From positions 1 through 9,983 of the forward strand of contig CAIOZP010000285.1 in NCBI GenBank assembly GCA_903862805.1: a DNA stretch of 9,983 bases, given 5' to 3'. Positions 5,853-9,983 of this stretch are shown one piece after another (positions within the stretch are counted from its first letter, which is position 1; each line of letters opens with the position of its first letter). The translations under genes were made by a program, and so were the position numbers. Under the pieces are notes generated by a model, which did no database searches, was not told the DNA's origin, and saw only the letters and a list, made by a program, of their open reading frames with translations. This stretch comes from an uncultured Fibrobacterota bacterium (GTDB lineage Bacteria > Fibrobacterota > Chitinivibrionia > Chitinivibrionales > CAIOZP01).

Positions 5853-6577
5853 CTTCTTTTCAGCAGGAAATGGATCCGTTCGGATCGACGGTTGTAGCGC
5901 GCGGTAGTGAATCCGTTCCAGATGCCTTCGATGGAGAACAGCTCGGACGGAACGGCTGCCGAAATTTCCTCCGGTGAAAAAACCTGCTGCTTATGGTGCT
6001 CGTACTGTTTGTTGAAACAGGCACCGTTCTGTCTGGTAAAGAAAGTAAAATCGTTGAACTGCGAGCGCTTTTCCGAATCATACCAGCTGTGGCGCACGTA
6101 GGTCAGATTCTCGAAATTTTCCGAGTCGAATATGTCATAGAAATTTTCGAGCGAATTTGCTTCGGTTGTGATGTCGAAAAGGAAACATCCGCCTTCGGAG
6201 AGTATGCTGTGGATTCCTGAGAATACTGTGGTGTATTCCTCGAGGGTTTCCATGTAGTTGATCCCATCGTAGAGGAAGATCGCCATATCGAACGGGCCGC
6301 AAACCGGAAGGTGCCGAGCATCGGCACAGCATACGCGCAGGTCTTTTCTCGCGGCCTGTTCGGCCATTTCGAAGGATAAATCGGAGCCAACATAATCGAA
6401 GCCATCAAGCATCAGCTTGACACCGAGGGAACCAGTGCCGCATCCGAGTTCAAAGATGCTGACATTCCGCTCGGGCAAATGCCTCTGTGCCACCTTGCGG
6501 ATCAGGTTCAGCCATAGATCGTAATTGACATGCCGCATAACGGCATCGTAGATCGGAGCTATAAGCGAATACGACAA
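5849..6577 (-). CDS. Class I SAM-dependent methyltransferase
   Basis: A 242-residue Rossmann-fold methyltransferase. It shows motif I FELGCGTGSLG (42-52), the acidic strand-2 end VGSDLS (63-68), CADARHLP (84-91) and the strand-4 region FDMAIFLYDGINYM (96-109). The opening SYSLIAPIYDAV and NYDLWLNLI are typical of free-standing small-molecule or cofactor methyltransferases of the UbiE/TylM-like broad group, with a strand-rich insert at about 150-200. The substrate cannot be read from sequence. Its start is a TTG (6575-6577), chosen because the conserved YSLIAPIYD stretch lies upstream of the first ATG and because a GGGA site precedes it. It begins 3 bases after the surA stop and ends in an ATGA overlap with ftsE, so it is made with envelope genes; modification of a lipid, glycan precursor or quinone is possible but not shown. 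Confidence 0.88.
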   Translation of the reverse strand: MSYSLIAPIYDAVMRHVNYDLWLNLIRKVAQRHLPERNVSIFELGCGTGSLGVKLMLDGFDYVGSDLSFEMAEQAARKDLRVCCADARHLPVCGPFDMAIFLYDGINYMETLEEYTTVFSGIHSILSEGGCFLFDITTEANSLENFYDIFDSENFENLTYVRHSWYDSEKRSQFNDFTFFTRQNGACFNKQYEHHKQQVFSPEEISAAVPSELFSIEGIWNGFTTARYNRRSERIHFLLKRR

Positions 6578-6580
6578 ATT

Positions 6581-7873
6581 CTATTCCCGTATCTCGACGA
6601 ATGTCTCTTTGCGCCAGCGCTCAATCAGTTTAGTAAGGCGCTTCTGGGAATCGATATTCTGTGCCATCTGAGCGATGTTGCCGTAGTCGTCCTCGATTGT
6701 AAGCGGCCTATTATCGACGATAGCATCTATGCGGTAAATCGAGATCTTTCTGTCGGAACGTACCGGTTTACTGATCTGACCGACGACAAGTGTATCGAAG
6801 GCGGAGTGCACTTCGGCCGGTACGGTTGCAGAAGTCAGCCAGTGCATTTTTCCGCCTCTGCTCCGCGTCGCGGCATCGGTCGAGAATTTTTTCGCAGCGG
6901 CCACAAACGAAGTCGAATCAGCGCAGGATTTTTTTATTGAATCGAGCCTTGCAATTGCAACTGAAAACGTAGTTTCGGGCGGAGCGGTCGAAACGAATAT
7001 CTGACGGGCATGAACCATCTGCTCGCGTCTCTCTTCCGATTTGACAATGTGGAAACCGGTTTTGGTCTCGAACGGATCGGAATATTTACCAGGCTTCTGC
7101 GAGAACATCTCCTCTTCGAGGCGGATGTCGCCCAAGCTTCCCTTGGCAATGAACCCGAGATCACCGCCACCAGCGGCAGTCGGATCTTCGGAATATTTTT
7201 TCGCAGTCGCAGCAAAATCCGCTCCTTCGTCAAGCTCGGTTTTGGCCTTGGAAATCTTTGCCCATGCACATTCACGGATCGAATCACCGGAAGAATTTGT
7301 CAGCGTAATTACCGAAAGCCTGATGCTTGCGCCTGCCGGTGGCATGGAATCTTTGTACTGTGCGAAGAATGCCTCGACCTCGCTGCGGGCGAGCGGTGTC
7401 GGTTCGACATACTGCTGGATCACTTTCTGTTTGAGTGATTCCTGGCGCGCCTGTTCCCTGATCTCCTTGCGAAATCTGGCAAGGTTCATTCCCTGGTCTT
7501 TCTGAAGCACCGAATCGAGCTGGCTCATCGTGAGATGATTGCTTGACAGAATGTAGTTCAGCCTGGTATCGACATCCTTTTCGAGGTCACCGGTACTGAG
7601 ATTGATATTGGTATCGCTCTCTGCATGAACAAGCATGATCTTGCTGTCAACAATGTCCTGAATGGCCTGCTTGCGAAGCAGCCTTGCTTCGAGCGCATCG
7701 GGCTTAGGCGAACCGGACTGCGCCGCGCGCATGGCAACAAAAGACGAAACCTCAGATTGCAGGATGATCGAATCGCCGACCACGGCCGATATGCCGTCAA
7801 GGTGCTGCGGTTCCGCATGAAGCACAAAAGCGGCCGCAAAAAGACAGGCGGCGACAGTTCTGAAACGCATCAT
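6581..7873 (-). CDS. surA: SurA-like periplasmic chaperone / peptidyl-prolyl isomerase with two parvulin domains
   Basis: A 430-residue protein, the length of E. coli SurA (428). A signal peptide ends near VLHA (17-20). The SurA N-domain opens with ISAVVGDSIILQSEV (28-42) and runs as helices to about 175. Parvulin 1 (about 184-279) keeps GGGDLGF (235-241) and GFHIV (273-277), but the first motif His is absent (LSVITL). Parvulin 2 (about 287-383) keeps HARQIFV and RGGKMHW, but ends ISIYRID in place of GYHI. A C-terminal helix (about 395-425) completes the N-domain, as in SurA. It should guide outer-membrane proteins through the periplasm. It overlaps the upstream foldase stop by ATGA; a second ATG follows directly and could be the true start. 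The surA symbol rests on architecture; orthology is not tested. Confidence 0.88.
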   Translation of the reverse strand: MMRFRTVAACLFAAAFVLHAEPQHLDGISAVVGDSIILQSEVSSFVAMRAAQSGSPKPDALEARLLRKQAIQDIVDSKIMLVHAESDTNINLSTGDLEKDVDTRLNYILSSNHLTMSQLDSVLQKDQGMNLARFRKEIREQARQESLKQKVIQQYVEPTPLARSEVEAFFAQYKDSMPPAGASIRLSVITLTNSSGDSIRECAWAKISKAKTELDEGADFAATAKKYSEDPTAAGGGDLGFIAKGSLGDIRLEEEMFSQKPGKYSDPFETKTGFHIVKSEERREQMVHARQIFVSTAPPETTFSVAIARLDSIKKSCADSTSFVAAAKKFSTDAATRSRGGKMHWLTSATVPAEVHSAFDTLVVGQISKPVRSDRKISIYRIDAIVDNRPLTIEDDYGNIAQMAQNIDSQKRLTKLIERWRKETFVEIRE

Positions 7874-8751
7874 TTACCTTTCGAATTCCGGCCGGTAATG
7901 GGGCCGAAGTTGTATTCGTAACTTACCTTCTGGCGCAAATCCGCCATCAGTTTGTCGAGCTGTAATTTTCTTGTATCAACCGAGAGTGCTTCGATTATTC
8001 TGTCCTTTACTTCTGGAAGCGGCATGATGTCGCCAGTGTGCTGTTTTTCAAGGACACGCACTACATAATAGCCATCCGGCATTCCGATTGGACTTGTTGT
8101 CCCGCCAGCTTTAATTCCAAAAACTACATCGGCTATCGGCTTCGGCATCTGATCTGCGGTAGAAAAAGGTATTGATGCCGGATCAGTCGGAAGTGGCACC
8201 TTGGAATACTGTTTGCCAAGCGTAAAAAAGTTGTCAACCGTCACCTGATTTCGCACCATCCAAGCCGAAGCCAAGTCAGGCATAACAATCGCGGCATATC
8301 TTGCAACTTCACCGGTTCGCGTGAACGTAGATTTATTCGCCTCGTAATATGCGTTCAAAGCCGAGTCGGAAGGCTGCTCAGAACCGGAGATCCGGGAATA
8401 CATTCTGCTCATCATTTCGACGGAAAGGATATTACGCCTCATGAACTCCATCTGTGCACGAATGGCAGAATCCCTGTCAAGTCTTTGCGACAAAGCTGTC
8501 TGGTAGAGCACCTCGTTGTCGATCCACTGCTTTACATACGCGATTTTCTGTTCATCGGTGGCCGCGCCGCCCAAGACTGATGCAAGAGTGCCGTTGAGTT
8601 CGTTTAAAGTGAGTTTGTCTTTCCCGACGCGGGCGAGAACCGGGCTATTATCTTTTTTGTCGAAAATTTCGTAGCCAGCAATTCGACAGGACGAAACAAC
8701 GCAAGCACAAACCACTGCAAAAACGCCAGTATAAACGAACATTTTCTTCAA
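7870..8751 (-). CDS. PpiC/SurA-type foldase lipoprotein with degenerate parvulin domain
   Basis: A 293-residue protein. The N-terminus is a lipoprotein signal: hydrophobic 5-19, then VSSC with Cys22 as the acylated residue. The helical N-domain (about 36-140) opens with VLARVGKDKLTLNEL, the usual SurA/PrsA-family start. Residues about 145-236 align with a parvulin domain (FTLGKQYSK, VFGIKAGGTTSPI, GYYVVRVLEK). The family's His in the ARHI motif is Tyr (RYAAIV), the GGDLG loop is gone and GYHI is GYYV, so isomerase activity is doubtful and a chaperone role likely. The start is TTG at 8751 with a perfect AGGAGG (8761-8766) 9 bases away; the ATG at 8742 would be 18 bases from it. It is first of the five-gene operon and overlaps surA by ATGA. 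Whether it sits in the inner or outer membrane is not decided. Confidence 0.85.
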   Translation of the reverse strand: MKKMFVYTGVFAVVCACVVSSCRIAGYEIFDKKDNSPVLARVGKDKLTLNELNGTLASVLGGAATDEQKIAYVKQWIDNEVLYQTALSQRLDRDSAIRAQMEFMRRNILSVEMMSRMYSRISGSEQPSDSALNAYYEANKSTFTRTGEVARYAAIVMPDLASAWMVRNQVTVDNFFTLGKQYSKVPLPTDPASIPFSTADQMPKPIADVVFGIKAGGTTSPIGMPDGYYVVRVLEKQHTGDIMPLPEVKDRIIEALSVDTRKLQLDKLMADLRQKVSYEYNFGPITGRNSKGK

Positions 8752-8760
8752 AAAATCAAG

Positions 8761-8766
8761 CCTCCT
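8761..8766 (-). promoter_or_regulatory. Strong Shine-Dalgarno site that sets the TTG start of the foldase gene
   Basis: The minus strand reads AGGAGG here, 9 bases before TTG at 8751. It is the best ribosome site in the window and marks the head of the five-gene envelope operon. No convincing -35/-10 pair was found between it and 8958. Confidence 0.75.
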
Positions 8767-8958
8767 GCATTCAGTACGATCCAGTCACTGGAAAATACAT
8801 CAGGAATATTGTTGAAACAGTTTTTGTCAGGCTTAGTCCCAAACATCAGCAAGACCGTTGCCAAATTTAACATCGCCGATGGCAGGACTCCGCAATACGA
8901 AAATGCGCGATGGCGACCGCCATGGCTCCTGTTTCAATGTGTTGCAATGTCGAAAGCG

Positions 8959-9983
8959 CTACTTTGTTCCGAACATCACCACGCTTGGAACAGATTCTCC
9001 AGTCGGATTTTTGGCGATGATGCGGTAATAGTATCCTTCAGGCGAGGTCAAGGTTCCGGAATAATCGTTGGAATAATCGTATGTGCCTTTCAGTGGATCA
9101 TAAGAAACCGAATCAATAGCAGTAAACGCAAGGGTCGTATCTTCAGTGCGCTCGATTACAAATTCAGTAGGAGTGCCACCGGTAGCGGAAGCATACCAGT
9201 AAAGCTCGACATAACCGTACCCGTTGTTATTCGAGGCATAAAAATTCGTCACAGAATCCGGCACCGATGCCTGGAGTCTGAACCCGGCACTCTGCACATC
9301 TGACATAGCACCCTGACCAGCCGGCCCGACTGCTTTGATCCTATAAACATAAACGCTGTCGGATGTAACAGAATCAACATAAAAAGTTTTTGAAGTTGAA
9401 TCGACTTTTTTGAACGAAGAATCATAAGCAATGTCCGAAATATTTGCGCGAAGGATCAGATATGTTTGGGCCGTTTTAACTGAATCCCAATTTATCGCAA
9501 CAACTCCGGAATCAGTTCCCTTTGAAGCGTCAATCATGTCGGTTTTGCCGACAGGAATTCTTTGGATTTGCGCCGAATAGGCGGTAAAAGAGGACAATCC
9601 GAGCTCGTTCAATGCTCTGGCCCTGTAAACATAAAATGAATTATTGAGTATTGTGTCGGTATAAACTGTGTCAACTGTCGTATCGGTGAAAACAGGTGTA
9701 AGAGTATCGGTTTCAACATATCGGTAAATGATGATCCCTGTCTGATTTTTAAATCCTTCCAGTGTGATAATTGCACCGCTAGTATCTGCAACGGCACTGA
9801 TTGTTCCCGCGGTCGGAAGAACGCTTCTGTGAACCAAGATTGGTTGCCAATCGGTGTCGTCGCGGGGCCGTGCATCCTGATTTACGGCGACGATTATGTA
9901 GGACATTGTCGTGTCGAGAGAATCCTTTGCGGTATAGGACGTGTCGTTTACCAAAGCAACCTGTCTGTACCCATAATAATTCC
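8959..9983 (-). CDS. Fibronectin type III repeat surface/secreted protein, C-terminal part (5' end outside window)
   Basis: The frame stays open from base 9981 to the TAG at 8959-8961, giving 340 residues; a TTG at 9954 is internal and not a start. The visible part holds the end of one FN3-like module and three full ones. Each ends in the FN3 signature of strands F-G: SFYVYRARALNELGLS, SVYVYRIKAVGPAGQG and EGYYYRIIAKNPTGES. Composition is rich in Asp, Thr, Ser and Tyr with few Lys, as usual for extracellular FN3 proteins. The protein stops right after the last module (VVMFGTK), without a dockerin, sorting domain or membrane anchor. The N-terminal part, perhaps catalytic or adhesive, is out of view. 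It is 207 bases upstream of the envelope operon on the same strand, and no clear terminator separates them. Function unknown beyond extracellular scaffold or binding. Confidence 0.85.
   Translation of the reverse strand, partial: NYYGYRQVALVNDTSYTAKDSLDTTMSYIIVAVNQDARPRDDTDWQPILVHRSVLPTAGTISAVADTSGAIITLEGFKNQTGIIIYRYVETDTLTPVFTDTTVDTVYTDTILNNSFYVYRARALNELGLSSFTAYSAQIQRIPVGKTDMIDASKGTDSGVVAINWDSVKTAQTYLILRANISDIAYDSSFKKVDSTSKTFYVDSVTSDSVYVYRIKAVGPAGQGAMSDVQSAGFRLQASVPDSVTNFYASNNNGYGYVELYWYASATGGTPTEFVIERTEDTTLAFTAIDSVSYDPLKGTYDYSNDYSGTLTSPEGYYYRIIAKNPTGESVPSVVMFGTK

Noticed and set aside
8867..8923. 18-codon leftward open frame after a GGAG site
   Set aside because: Too short to judge, no recognisable sequence, and its ATG lies inside a small palindrome; likely chance.
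8910..8923. ATGGCG-AC-CGCCAT palindrome as terminator of the FN3 gene
   Set aside because: The two-base centre forces a short stem and no T-tract follows on the minus strand; too weak to call.
8767..8958. Promoter for the five-gene envelope operon
   Set aside because: Several weak -35/-10 pairings (for example CTGTTT with TATTTT) can be drawn but none stands out.
1..9983. tRNA, rRNA, CRISPR array or phage genes
   Set aside because: No cloverleaf, rRNA-like stretch, regularly spaced repeats or phage structural genes were seen; coding density explains nearly the whole window.

Overview
The window comes from a Gram-negative (diderm) bacterium. It carries a surA-type periplasmic chaperone, a Wza-like outer-membrane polysaccharide export protein, a lipoprotein foldase, a Spy/CpxP-like periplasmic protein and a fibronectin-III surface protein. 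Moderate base composition, the very long multi-SLBB exporter and the Asp/Thr/Ser-rich FN3 protein would suit the Fibrobacterota or a related FCB-type lineage. That placement is inference only; nothing here is a taxonomic marker.

Left part (1-2515). A Crp/Fnr-type regulator reads leftward off the window edge (1-396, minus). It is divergent from a four-gene rightward operon (554-2515): a secreted Spy/CpxP/ZraP-like helical protein, an ECF sigma factor, a membrane anti-sigma factor with an incomplete zinc motif, and a 101-residue protein that looks like the OrfA (HTH plus leucine zipper) of an IS3-family transposase. The last three genes are each joined to the gene before by a 4-base stop/start overlap (GTGA, ATGA, ATGA). 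The intergenic region holds a good match to an RpoE-type ECF promoter, GGAACTT-16 bases-GTCGAA, so the operon probably controls its own expression. The likely logic is: the periplasmic protein senses envelope or metal stress, the anti-sigma factor releases the sigma factor, and the sigma factor activates its own operon. The transposase-like protein is the surprising part. It has no OrfB or IS ends and sits in the operon like a co-opted regulator.

Middle (2516-2691). This is a short convergent intergenic region with a 17-bp perfect inverted repeat (10-base loop) between the ends of the two operons.

Right part (2692-8751, minus strand). This is a five-gene, tightly packed operon, in transcription order: a lipoprotein PpiC/SurA-like foldase, a SurA-like chaperone with two parvulin domains, a SAM methyltransferase, FtsE (without FtsX beside it) and an 815-residue Poly_export/SLBB exporter. 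Four of the five genes overlap by ATGA; the other junction has a 3-base gap. The theme is outer-membrane biogenesis and polysaccharide export, with a cell-division ABC ATPase placed inside it.

Right edge (8959-9983, minus). The C-terminal part of a large FN3-repeat extracellular protein lies here. The 207-base gap downstream of it holds the strong ribosome binding site of the five-gene operon.

The strongest candidates for something undescribed are the ECF module with its coupled OrfA-like protein and the FtsX-less ftsE coupled to a polysaccharide exporter.
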